This document shows positions 1-9,555 of a DNA stretch of 64,000 nucleotides, piece by piece. Source of the DNA: Przewalskia tangutica (lineage: Eukaryota > Streptophyta > Magnoliopsida > Solanales > Solanaceae). The translations under genes and the position numbers were made by a program. The stretch's first letter is position 1. Every line of letters begins with the position of its first letter. The stretch lies in the NCBI GenBank assembly GCA_029844215.1, contig CM056724.1, forward strand, positions 8,674,307 to 8,738,306, given 5' to 3'. The notes below the pieces were generated by a model. The model made no database searches. It had not been told where the DNA came from and saw only the letters and a program-made list of their open reading frames with translations.

Positions 1-85
1 CAGGAATTATACCCGTCATCAGCTCATTCTCATAGGGCGTCAAATTCAAATCCAAGAACAAATTTCTTCCACTACTTATAATTAC
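1..85 (-). pseudogene. C-terminal relic of a ZAT-type zinc-finger gene (partial)
   Basis: Reading the minus strand from 85 to the window edge gives a stretch ending in GRNLFLDLNLTPYENELMTG. This is almost the same as the C-terminus of the intact zinc-finger gene at 361-855, including the DLNL EAR repression motif. A TAG stop at 86-88 closes the frame upstream, and no zinc finger is found between 86 and 360. Only a tail of a duplicated copy is therefore visible, about 280 bp downstream of its intact relative. The stop codon of this tail lies outside the window. The most likely reading is a partial tandem duplication. A longer copy reached by splicing is less likely. Confidence 0.7.
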
Positions 86-360
86 CTATATTCATTTAAA
101 GAATAAGAAAGAAAGCTCAGTTTTTCACCTTTTTGGGAAAAAATGTGAGTCAGGAGGAATTTAAAGAAGAAGAAAACAAAGATGTTACACTAATATTTGC
201 ACAAAAAAATCGTACATTGGAAAATTAAACAAATTGTGCAGCTCTGTTTATGTACACCAAGCCACAACAACAAAGTGTAGAATTTCTTAATGTTTAACTT
301 GATTTCTACAATCTCTGACTATAGAAGTAGTCAAGATTGAAGAAGTAATTACAACTAAGA

Positions 361-855
361 CTAAACATGAATTATCCCCGTCATCAACTCATTCTCATGC
401 GGCGTCAAATTCAAATCCATAAACAAAATTCTTCCAGTACTACCCTTGTCGTGAACAACTTCTGCAAATTCACCGCTCTTTGAATTCTCCTTCAGTTTCT
501 TCTTCTTCTTCGTCTGTTCGAGTTGATCGCGATGTTTTCTCATGTGTCCACCTAAAGCTTGGCCCAAAGCAAACTCTTCGCCACAAAGGGAGCACTCATG
601 TTTCTTTGGCTTAACGGGTAATAATTCGTCAGTGGTACTCATCGCGATGAGCTTATTCACAGTATTCTTGTGACTTGTTCTGTGCCCGCCTAGTGCTTGA
701 AACGAATCAAATTTTTTCTTACATGTCTTACACTCGAAGAGTTTAGGTCGTCCTAACGACTCAATCCTCTTCATGATATCCACACAATTTGCCATTGCGA
801 GTTTCTCCACTGATTCTTCTTCTACTCTTCTTCTCTTCAACATCGTCATGGCCAT
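361..855 (-). CDS. C2H2 zinc-finger transcriptional repressor, ZAT11/ZAT12-like
   Basis: A single-exon gene of 164 residues. Two plant-type C2H2 fingers carry the QALGGH core: the first uses Cys42, Cys45, His58 and His62, the second Cys88, Cys91, His104 and His108. An EAR repression motif, DLNL, lies at 147-150 near the C-terminus. A lysine/arginine-rich patch (LKRRR, 6-10) could serve nuclear import. Size, two fingers and a late EAR box fit the C1-2i class (ZAT11/ZAT12), nuclear repressors that respond to stress. The ATG at 853-855 is the first in frame and lies about 95 bp downstream of a TATA box on the same strand. A sister gene lies head to head at 5522. Which Arabidopsis gene is the ortholog cannot be settled by eye. 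Confidence 0.93.
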   Translation of the reverse strand: MAMTMLKRRRVEEESVEKLAMANCVDIMKRIESLGRPKLFECKTCKKKFDSFQALGGHRTSHKNTVNKLIAMSTTDELLPVKPKKHECSLCGEEFALGQALGGHMRKHRDQLEQTKKKKKLKENSKSGEFAEVVHDKGSTGRILFMDLNLTPHENELMTGIIHV

Positions 856-947
856 GGTTGTGCTAGATGTACGTATACTTAATTTTTGTCAGTGTTCCAG
901 ACAAATATTAGTAGTCTTGTTGCTGGGAGACGACTATGGTGTTGTGG

Positions 948-957
948 TTATATATAG
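948..957 (-). promoter_or_regulatory. TATA box of the minus-strand ZAT gene
   Basis: On the minus strand this reads CTATATATAA, about 95 bp upstream of the start codon at 855. It leaves room for a short leader, as is usual for stress-response zinc-finger genes. No other strong TATA lies closer. Confidence 0.55.
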
Positions 958-1550
958 TTTTTGGAGTGAGTTCAATGGTGTGTGAGATTTAGCTTTTAAT
1001 AGTACTTATTGTGCTCGATGTAAAGTGAGAAGAATTATTGCATTACTAGTACTATATATAAACGTCCTCTTTCCTTTTCCTAGACCGAGTTGGACTGATG
1101 AGTCTTGTTATGCCAAAACAAAAAAGGAAAGAATTTAAAAGGGATAATATAATAAAAAGCTGAATCTTGATTAGAGTTATTAGACACGCAAATAAAATAC
1201 TCTTATGTTTCTTAGTAACTCCTTGTAAGTTGTATGATAAATATGTACCGGTTAGGCCTTGTTTTAGACTATTTTCCTTTTCAGCTTTAATTTATATATA
1301 CAGTTTTCTTTTACACTATTAGAAAAGTCAATTTTATTTTTATTTTTAAGAAACTTATTTTCTAAAAAATAATAATTGAATATATTTCCTATACACCGTA
1401 AAGTACTACATTAAATTAAGGTAATTAAATTGCTAAGCACTGATGCGCGCGGCACCGGTATTGCGCAGAAGTTCCCGTTTTCCTTAAACATAATAGGCTA
1501 GTGCCTCTCATGGTTTATAGGTTGAATTAGGATTTAATTTATATCTACTA

Positions 1551-2352
1551 GGGGGTGTATAGAGAAAATCGATAAACCCCATCAAATCGACAAACCGAAC
1601 TAAATCGGAAAAAAAACTCGATTAGTGGTTGGTTTGGTATTGAGGGAAAAAATCGATCATAATAGGTTTGATTTGATGTTAACTAAAAAAAAAGTAAACG
1701 GAGATCAAACCTGTCCGATTATATATATATAAATTTTTAATTATTTTATACATATATAATTTATGATTATTTTAGTTTTATAATATTTTAACATCAGATT
1801 TGACTTATACTTTAGCCCATATTAGCTATAGATATCCAACAAATTACAAAAAGTCCAAACCAAAACAAATTTTACACCCCCTACAATTATAATAATTGAG
1901 ATAATTTAGAGTATTACTCTATGGATTCTTGACATTTACATTTTGGTGTTGTATAAATGTATGTGCATATTTGACTTGAAGTTTTTTTTGTTCATGAACA
2001 AGAGATCAAGAAAAAAATGGGTAACAAACCCACTGTAACAACAACAACAACAACAAAAAAAAAAAAAAAAAAAAAAAAGGTAGTACTCGTTAAATCAAGG
2101 GACAACCAATTGAGCAGAAGAGCAACTATTGTAGTTAATTATTAATGTTGTTGCAAAATGTCGAATAGATTGACAGGGAGAAAAGAGTAAAAAAAACTTA
2201 TTTTTGGTCAAGCAAGTGCTATTGTAATATGTTTTGCATAGAACAATAAAAAAAACTCGAAAAAAAAAACGAGATTGAAAAATCCGACTTTTCTTTATTT
2301 GATTTGGTTTGGTATATGAAAAATTCGAACCAACCCGGTCCATGTACACCCC
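1551..2352. mobile_element. MITE-like element with GGGGGTGTA/TACACCCC ends
   Basis: The left end GGGGGTGTA and the right end TACACCCC form terminal inverted repeats, and a TA dinucleotide flanks both sides. Near each end the sequence carries runs of the type AAATCGA and TTTGATTTGGTTTGGTAT, which I associate with a repeat family common in Solanaceae genomes. There is no coding capacity; the 84-residue ORF at 2095-2349 is chance. The (CAA)n/A-tract at 2037-2078 lies inside it, so a second insertion is possible. The class (Stowaway-like from the TA duplication) is inferred. Confidence 0.5.
2037..2078. repeat. (CAA)n followed by a long A-tract
   Basis: Six CAA-type units run into more than twenty A residues. 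This could be a simple repeat or the 3' tail of a SINE inserted in the MITE. No duplicated target site was found to decide. Confidence 0.7.
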
Positions 2353-2353
2353 T

Positions 2354-2717
2354 AATATCCACTCACACTGTAATTTTTATACCATTTGTTTAATTTAATT
2401 TATAATTAATTATTCTATTTTTCAAATTATATAGTAATTCATTTATTTTGAATAATTACCAGTAATCTCTTTTTAAATGAAATATGATAGTATAAAAAGC
2501 TTTTACAACCAGAAGGGTATAAGAATTAACCTATTGAACTAAGCTTTCAGTATATCGTACTAAAACCACTACTTTTTAAACAAAAACACTCAACTTTACC
2601 TATGTATCATGAAATTCATAAAACTATTTATAACCAACTTTGTTTTGAATGGAATTTTTGTTACAAGCAAGTAATTTTTGTGAATTTCTGTGATTTTTAG
2701 GCAAAATTGAATGTTTT
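2354..2717. other. AT-rich intergenic stretch, nothing recognised
   Basis: No open frame, tRNA-like sequence or clear inverted repeat was seen between the MITE and the Copia LTR. Confidence 0.5.
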
Positions 2718-3640
2718 TGTAGGAAATATTCTTCCTTGATTTTATTCATTAATGATTTACAATATATAAAGTATTACAGAAATATTTACTTTGCTACAAA
2801 CTATGTAACTAATCAATCCTAATTATAAGAGAAATATAATTCTACCTAATATAGGAGACGTACAATTAATTATTGTGGAAATATTCTATTACATCCCCGC
2901 AGTCGAAGCGGTAGATCGGCGTATACTAAGATTGTCCCAAAAGTCTTCAAATAAAACAAACGGAAGACCTTTTGTAAAAATGTCGGCAATCTAATAACGT
3001 GACGGGACATGTAAGACACGTACTTGTCCACGAGCAACCTTTTCGCGAACAAAGTGAATATTCAGCTCAATATGTTTAGTGCATTGGTGGTGAACTGGAT
3101 TTCCTGAGAGATAAATTGCACTAACATTATCACAATAAATTAATGTCGCCTTCGAAACTAGACAGTGGAGCGCTAAAAGAAGGTTTCGTAGCCAACAAGA
3201 TTCAGACACCACATTGGCAACTCCTCGTTATTCTGCTTCGGCACTGGATCTGGATAAGGTTGCTTTCCGTTTTGAGGACTAAGAGACCAAATTATCACAA
3301 AAAAAAATACACAATAACAAGACGTGGAGCGTCTGGAATCTGGACAATCACTCAATCGCTATTTGTGTATGAAACAAGAGTGGTTGTCGAAGACGGATAT
3401 AAATGCAAGTCATGACCGAGAGTACCCTGAATATAACGCACAATGCGTTTGAGAGCATGCATGTGATCATCCATCGGGCTATGCATGAATAGACAAACCT
3501 GTTGCACAACATAAGAGATGTCGGGTATCGTGAATGTGAGATACTACAAAGTCCCTGCAAAATTGCGGTAATGTGATGAATAGATATATGACTTGCTGGA
3601 AGAAACACTCAACTTCGATTTAGTGTCAAATGAAGTGACA
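2718..3640 (-). mobile_element. 5'-truncated Ty1/Copia relic: RNase H end plus 3' LTR
   Basis: In broken frames the minus strand encodes the Copia RNase H end. About 3640-3420 resembles the region with 'YVVQQVCLFMHSP'. The segment around 3350-3280 contains CPDSRRSTSCYCVF. The stretch 3212-2994 contains YCDNVSAIYLSGNPVHHQ and FVREKVARGQVRVLHVPS. A G-rich polypurine tract then precedes an LTR of about 176 bp at 2718-2893. It starts TGTAATAG on the minus strand and ends CCTACA. The 5' part of the element is missing and frames shift between blocks, so it is dead. The missing end prevents a TSD check. Confidence 0.85.
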
Positions 3641-3746
3641 TACGACCTACACGATGACATACCAGCTCGTTCAACAATGCATGCTTATTAAGTATAAGGA
3701 AGATTCGATTTACTGGGATATATAATACTTACAACATAACAGAAAC

Positions 3747-3850
3747 CCATGAAGGGTGTGATGAGATTTGGAAAGAAGGGGAAACTTAGCCCGAGGTACA
3801 TTGGGCCTTATCAGATTATCCGTAGAGTAGGCAAGGTTGCCTATGAGAGT
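3747..3850 (+). mobile_element. Ty3/Gypsy integrase C-terminal fragment
   Basis: The plus strand reads MKGVMRFGKKGKLSPRYIGP followed by YQIIRRVGKVAYE. This matches the GPY/F-type C-terminal module of Gypsy integrases, where GKLSPRYIGP is typical. Only about 35 residues remain. It lies next to an oppositely oriented Gypsy reverse-transcriptase fragment, so the two come from different or rearranged copies. Confidence 0.8.
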
Positions 3851-3885
3851 ACATATTTGTAGGACTTTTAAATTACTACTACGTA

Positions 3886-4137
3886 TCAGCTAACAAAAAA
3901 GTATACGCATTGAACTAATAAGGTTTTGTATTCTTCTCCTTCTTTCATTCTCACTTGGTGATATCCAGCCCTCAGGTCCACTTTTGAGAAGATATGGGCC
4001 CCAGACAACTCATCTAACAAATCTTCAATCATAAAATCCTCCAACTTCTTGAACTTGTTCCCCAAGTTTAGCAACGCCTTTGGACTTTGTATTCTTACGT
4101 GTATAATCAGCTCAACAAGTTCCTTGTCAGCATACAC
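3886..4137 (-). pseudogene. Ty3/Gypsy reverse-transcriptase fragment
   Basis: The minus strand contains LLDELSGAHIFSKVDLRAGY followed by HQVRMKEGEEYKT. This is the conserved Gypsy RT block around the first catalytic aspartate (SKVDLRAGYHQ). Sequence upstream and downstream does not continue the domain, and the open frame ends in unrelated residues. It is a degraded relic about 80 residues long. Confidence 0.85.
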
Positions 4138-4306
4138 TCTAGTACGCCATGTTTAAGATGTCTAATATTAGTACTGACTAAATTTATGTGTTTTTTTTAA
4201 CAATATAATTAAATAAAATTTAAAATTTAATCAGAATCTTTCATGATAATACTAAGAATATCTATCTATTTGAATAATTATAAGGTGTAAATTTATACCT
4301 TTTTAG

Positions 4307-4659
4307 GTACTATTCTCTTCGTCTCAATTTAAGTGTTTTACTTTCTTTTTTGGTATGTACTAAAAATAGTGTCTCTTTCTATTTTTACTAAAATTTTCAA
4401 TTTCAATGCAAGTTTAACACCACAAGATTTATAAGACGCACACATCTTTAACTTAAGACGATAAAATTTAAGTCTCTCTTTATGAGTCCAGTCCCCCGGA
4501 GAACAGAATAGCACTTCTGAGTGACTAGGAGCGGAGAGCCCGTTATACCTTATTTTTTTGGTCTATCTTTTTTCTAGTTGAAGCTCCCTCTAATAGTATT
4601 TTTTAAATTTCATGTCAAGTCAAACTAAGATATTTAAATTGAGACGAAAATAATAGTAT
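4307..4659. mobile_element. MITE with TTCGTCTCAATTTAA inverted repeats
   Basis: The left end reads TACTATTCTCTTCGTCTCAA. The reverse complement of the right end reads ACTATTATTTTCGTCTCAAT. The ends therefore form imperfect terminal inverted repeats of about 25 bp around a core with no coding capacity. The 'CTCCGTCTCAATTTA' start resembles an abundant plant MITE family. It lies about 0.75 kb upstream of the TATA box of the plus-strand ZAT gene and might affect that promoter. Confidence 0.65.
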
Positions 4660-5402
4660 TTTTCAACTTACTATTTCTGATGATGACAAAAGCACTATCA
4701 ATTGATCTTGCTAAACACAAAATATTCATGAAGATTGCACGACTTGCATTCAAATAGGCTGGTCTTTAATTTTTGTCAAGTGAGACATAATTTTTTTAAG
4801 ATGCGAAATATAACTTGTGAGATATATTATGATAGAGTAAAAATTAAAGATGAACCCAAATAAGGACATAAGTGCAATGACCCACTATTCATTTCTTAAA
4901 ATATTTTTTAAAAGTTTACTTTAACAATTTTTTTATTTTCGTTTATGTGACATTCTTTTCTTCTTGGTCAGATACAAAAAGAAAGATAGTATTTATTTTT
5001 TTATCAATATAAAAAAAAAGATATTTTTCTATATTTAGTAATAATTTAACTTTAAACTTACCTTTAAAAAAATATTTTCTAACCACAGAAATATTTATAA
5101 TTTATTTTAAACTACAAATTTAAAAAAACTTTATCTGATTCTTAAATTTGTGACAAATTAAATACTAAGAGATGTCTTTTTCTAGGGTACGTTTTCTGTG
5201 AGCCGTAAAGGAAAGGAAGTGTTCTAGAAACCTCGACGTAATTACTTCTATACTCAAACGCGGCGAGTCAGCAAACTCTACTTTGAAAACGACCCATTAA
5301 TTAAATCTGACTAACTTAACCAACAAGGAAAACTAAACAATAAACTACCACGCTTTGAATAACACGTATATTAAATTTCAGCTACAACCTTTTGGCTCAA
5401 AC
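4660..5402. other. Upstream region of the plus-strand ZAT gene
   Basis: AT-rich with A/T runs. No further ORF or repeat end was recognised. It is the likely promoter region of the gene at 5522. Specific cis-elements cannot be named with confidence from sequence alone. Confidence 0.4.
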
Positions 5403-5410
5403 TATAAATA
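5403..5410 (+). promoter_or_regulatory. TATA box of the plus-strand ZAT gene
   Basis: TATAAATA lies 112 bp upstream of the ATG at 5522 and would give a leader of roughly 80 bp. It is the only good TATA match near the start. Confidence 0.65.
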
Positions 5411-5521
5411 TGTGAAGCAACACCAACAAAAGTATCATATCTAAATTCTCACATTTCTTTCAAAGTTTCAAAAACTTGTATACAAAGATATCCTTATATT
5501 TTCATTCTTGATTACATCAAT

Positions 5522-6043
5522 ATGACAGCAATGAAAAGAAGCAGAGAAGATGATGGGCAAGTGGAAGCTGAGGCCATGGCCAACTGCGCCTTAATGCTCT
5601 TGTCACGTTTAAACAACAACACTACTTCATCATCAGATCGAGACAATTGGAATAGTTTTGAATGCAAGACTTGCAATAAACGGTTTTCATCTTTCCAAGC
5701 CCTCGGCGGACACCGTGCAAGTCATAAACGGACAAAATTACTCGCTGGTGCCAGAGATTTTCTTGTTGAAGACAAAAAAAACAAGATGCATAGATGTTCT
5801 ATATGTGGAATGGAGTTTTCGTTGGGTCAAGCCTTAGGCGGCCACATGAGGCGTCACCGTGATGAAATTAATAAAACGTCGGTGCCTTCAACAGGAAAGA
5901 CGATGATACCGCTGTTGAAGAAGTCAAATAGCAGCAAGAGGATATTTTGCTTGGACTTAAACTTAAGCCCTGATGATAATGTTGATTTGAAATTATGGCC
6001 GACGGCATCGGTTTCATCTCCTGTTTTGCGAATCTTTATTTAG
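5522..6043 (+). CDS. C2H2 zinc-finger transcriptional repressor, ZAT11-like
   Basis: A single-exon gene of 173 residues. Finger 1 uses Cys48, Cys51, His64 and His68 with the core FSSFQALGGH. Finger 2 uses Cys92, Cys95, His108 and His112 with FSLGQALGGH. The EAR motif DLNL is at 145-148, after a KKSNSSKRIF segment that resembles ZAT11. A short basic MKRSRE stretch follows the start. Such proteins bind DNA in the nucleus and repress target genes during stress. The start is the first ATG after a TATA box. It shares both fingers and the EAR box with the gene at 361-855, so the pair probably arose by local duplication followed by inversion. The C-terminus extends about 25 residues beyond the EAR motif, longer than in its neighbour. 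Confidence 0.95.
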   Translation: MTAMKRSREDDGQVEAEAMANCALMLLSRLNNNTTSSSDRDNWNSFECKTCNKRFSSFQALGGHRASHKRTKLLAGARDFLVEDKKNKMHRCSICGMEFSLGQALGGHMRRHRDEINKTSVPSTGKTMIPLLKKSNSSKRIFCLDLNLSPDDNVDLKLWPTASVSSPVLRIFI

Positions 6044-6690
6044 GCCCCCCTTCATTGTTATTCTTGTAGGATTAGAAGAACTAAGTTGCACTTATTTATT
6101 GTTAGTAATTCTTTCGGACACTGCGCATTATTTATATAGCAGATTATGAGATTATTTTAATTATTTTAAATGCTAATTTGATGTAATATATAAAGTCTAA
6201 TTTCCAACATAAAATTTTCAATTAAACGGTTATTCTATTGTTCCTCTCAAAACTATGAAACCATAATTGGAACCTCGGATAACTTAAAGTTGAACATAAC
6301 TAATATAACACACCAAGGTATAATTGATCTTGATTTCCTTCCACATATCATTCTTAGAGTTAGTAAAATAACTACATACTTATTATTATTATAGAAAAGT
6401 ATTTTTTAAATAGTTATATAAGAAAAGGTACATATGATTTCATATTTAGAAATAATAACTCACCAACGTGTAAGGAACCAGAAGAAAAAATGCTATATGT
6501 CATCGTTTTTATTTACTAAAATGGGAAGTCTTTATACTACTTGATTTCTTATGTTTTTATATTTTCATACATGTAACCCCCTACCCTCTCCCAAAAAAAG
6601 GAACAAGGGCAAAATTTGTCTCTCTCCTCTTGTTTTGGAGCAATGGTTAATAAGAATGATATTTTTGCGCTACTTCGCTAGTTGGAGGAC
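6044..6690. other. 3' flank of the ZAT gene, AT-rich
   Basis: Contains the likely 3' untranslated region just after 6043. No coding sequence or complete repeat was recognised up to the short tandem repeat at 6695. Confidence 0.4.
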
Positions 6691-6694
6691 ATTT

Positions 6695-6751
6695 TTGAGC
6701 TAGTTTATTAATGGCGAGAGTTTTATTGAGCTAGTTTATTAATGGCGAGAG
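6695..6751. repeat. 31-bp tandem duplication
   Basis: The phrase TTGAGCTAGTTTATTAATGG plus CGAGAG occurs at 6695-6720 and again at 6726-6751, a 31-bp period. A third, weaker start lies just upstream. It sits about 50 bp left of the Copia-A insertion. Confidence 0.75.
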
Positions 6752-6803
6752 CATTTTTGAGCCAAAAATATAACGAATAGTAAAATTGACATATTTTAAA
6801 TAG

Positions 6804-7196
6804 TGTTCAAGACAACAGGAATTACATATTGCATGTGTAGTTAAGAGTAGAATGGTTGAGTAGAGGAATGAAGAACAGAGAAGGAAGAGTACACAGAAGG
6901 AAGAAAAGGGAGAAGACGAGAGGAGAGAGAACACAGTGTCGGTGGAATGAATTTTGGGAACAGAATAATATCTGCTCTTCTGTATTTCATTATCTATATA
7001 CACAAAATGAATACAAGAGTATATCTATACACTTTGACCCCCTCAACTACAATTAATACATCTTGACCCATCAACTACACTTTAATCAATAACCAATCAC
7101 CCATAACTAATTTAATGATTTAAACTAGACTAATGCAAGCTAATCTTCTACTATGCACCTCATGGCACTTTGGTGCACATGTCTAATACTTCCACA
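6804..7196 (-). repeat. 3' LTR of Copia-A
   Basis: On the plus strand the LTR begins TGTTCAAGACAACAGG and ends CTTCCACA. It differs from the partner LTR at 29507-29899 by six single-base changes and no indels. Confidence 0.95.
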
Positions 7197-7212
7197 CCCC
7201 CCCTCAAGCTAG
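7197..7212 (-). promoter_or_regulatory. Polypurine tract of Copia-A
   Basis: The minus strand reads CTAGCTTGAGGGGGGG directly before the 3' LTR. This is the classic Copia plus-strand primer site. Confidence 0.85.
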
Positions 7213-9393
7213 GAGTGATGAAGATATTCTTCATTCCGAGCTTGGACATCAAGAACTCATGATGTCCTCTGCTTACTGTCTTCGTAAATAAATCTGTTGG
7301 TTGCTCAGCCGAAGGTATGTAATTTGTCTGAATGAGGCCAAGCATGATCTTTTCCCGAATGAAGTGAAAGTCGATGTCGATGTGTTTAGTTCCCTCGTGA
7401 AAAACTGGATTAGCTGCAATAAGGATCGCTGAATGGCTATCAGTATGAACCGGGACAGGTAAGTCGATAGACACCCCAAGTTCTTTGTAAAGACCCTCAA
7501 GCCAAACCACTTCGCGATGTTGCGATGCCAATGCCCGGTTCGCCGAACTTACGGATCTGATAACGCTTCTTAGATTTCCATACAATAGGAGAAGTCCCAA
7601 ATAAACCAAATAGCGATAATAGATTTCCTGTTGGGGCATGATCCCCAATCGTCGCGAACACCGCGGACTTGATGAACTAGTATTGCTCAGCAGATTTCAA
7701 CCGGGGCATTTTGATGATTGACAATCCTCGCCCCGCCTCAAGATGAGGCGCAGGAGCTGCGTAGGCGGGCGAGGCACTGCACCGGATAAGCAATATCTGG
7801 TCTGGTATTCGTGAGATACAACAGCCTGCCAATAAGTCTTTTGTAGATGCCAGGATCCAAGAGTAAAGGATCCTTCTTTAGCTTATTAGCTTCCTCAGAA
7901 TTGGTAGATGCAGCAATGTGTTGATCAAGCTCTACAGCTTATCGGTTCACGATCTCCATAGGAGAAGGAGATGGCTTGGCTCCTGCTAAGCCCATATCAG
8001 AAATCAATTCAAGTGCATATTTCCTCTGATGCATAGCAATCCCCTGTTCACTTCTGGCAAATTCAATGCCAAGAAAATACCGAAGCTCACCAAGATCCTT
8101 TATTTTGAAAACTGATTGTAGAACCTCCTTTGTCGACTGAAGTAATGCTCTATCGTTCCCTGTTAGTAGAAGATCATCGACATAGACCAGGACAATTACA
8201 ATATTCCCATTCTATTGCTTGGTAAAGAGAGAGTAATCTCTCCGACTCTGCGTAAAATCAGAATCGACTAATGCTGAAGATAACTTGATATTCCACTGTC
8301 TCGATGCCTGCTTCAATCCATTTAATGATTTGATGGCTTACGACTTTACCATCTGCAGTGGTTGATTGAAACCCTTCAGGAAGTTGCATATAAACTTCTT
8401 CAAACAAGTCACCTTGGTGGAAGGCATTGTTAACATCCATCTGATGTATGATCCATTGCTTAGCTGCTGCAATGGAGATAACAGCTCTCACTGTTGCCAT
8501 TTTCACAACAGGTGAGAATGTTTCTTGATAATCAAGACCTTCTTTCTGGTTGTATCCTTTTGCAACTAGCCTTGCTTTAAATCTTTCAATCTCACCAGTT
8601 GCTTTGTATTTGATCTTGTATACCTACTTACATCCAATGACTTTCTTCCCCTTAGGTAATGAAACTAGCTCCCAGGTTTTATTCTCCTCCAGTGCTTGAA
8701 TTTCAGCTTTCATGACCTCAACCCATTTCATATCCTTGGCAGCCTCCTTATAATTGCAAGGTTCTATGGTAATGGAGGACTTTGCTATGAATGCCTGGTA
8801 TCTGGAAGAAAGCCCAGAGTAAGTTAAACCTGCAGAGATAGAATATAGGCAATTAGATGACCCCCCTTTTGTGATGTAATCTTTATGCCAGATAGGAGGT
8901 CTGTTGGCCCTTGCTGATCTTCTTAGATCAATGTTATCACCATGTATGACTGATTCAGGATTCTGCAAGCTAGAATTAGGAACATCTGCATTGGTGATAG
9001 CTGCCTACTGTAAATCTGGAATGACTTCATTTTCATGTATATTAGCATTGACTGGAGGATGGCCAATGGTAATCTCTCCTGGATGTACTAGAGCATCATA
9101 AGAAAATGAATCATGAGTATGTATAGATCTTGTTCCAGTCTCATTACTACCATTCTTGAAAGGAAAAATGTTCTCCATGAAGACTACATCTCTACTCATG
9201 AAAATAATTCTATTATCTAAAGCATACAACTTGTAACCTTTTTGCATTGAACCATATCCCAGGTGCACATATTTTACTGTTCTGGGGCTGAATTTATCAT
9301 GATGAAAAAGGTTAGTCGCAAAACATAGACTCCCAATGACTCTTAAATGAGATAGAGAAGGGGCTGACTTGTATAACCTTTCATAAGCAGACA
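7213..9393 (-). pseudogene. Copia-A pol, 3' part: integrase C-terminus, RT and RNase H, frames broken
   Basis: Read from right to left on the minus strand. 9393-9005 holds the post-integrase segment (SAYERLYKSAPSLSHLRVIG, then FKNG). 8968-8624 holds the linker and RT start (RRSARANRPPIWHKDY, ALEENKTWELVSLPKGKK). 8506-8258 holds the RT block with WIIHQMDVNNAFHQGDLFEE. The RT active site VYVDDLL is intact around 8173-8187. RNase H follows, with HTDSHSAILIAANPVFHEGT and DFHFIREKIMLGLI before the PPT. Frames shift around 8500-8600 and 7650-8250. The first codons here continue the integrase that ends at 26985, on the other side of the nested insertion. Confidence 0.9.
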
Positions 9394-9398
9394 CATGG
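9394..9398. repeat. Left target-site duplication CATGG of LTR B
   Basis: CATGG occurs here and at 26980-26984, exactly flanking TGTCACGACCC...GAGGTGTAACA. Removing one copy and the insert restores the Copia-A reading LNHVSAYERL. Confidence 0.9.
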
Positions 9399-9555
9399 TG
9401 TCACGACCCGACCCGACGGGCCGCGACTAGGCGCCCTAATTGGACGCCATTACTGATCTGTCATACATAATCCATTTGATACCAAATAAAATTTTGGCAG
9501 CATAACGCTGCATCTACAACATATACCCGAATAGACGATCCGGTCAGGCTGTCTT

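Noticed and set aside
773..985. Plus-strand 70-codon frame over the first ZAT gene
   Set aside because: It is antisense to the zinc-finger coding region and its TATA box and has no similarity of its own.
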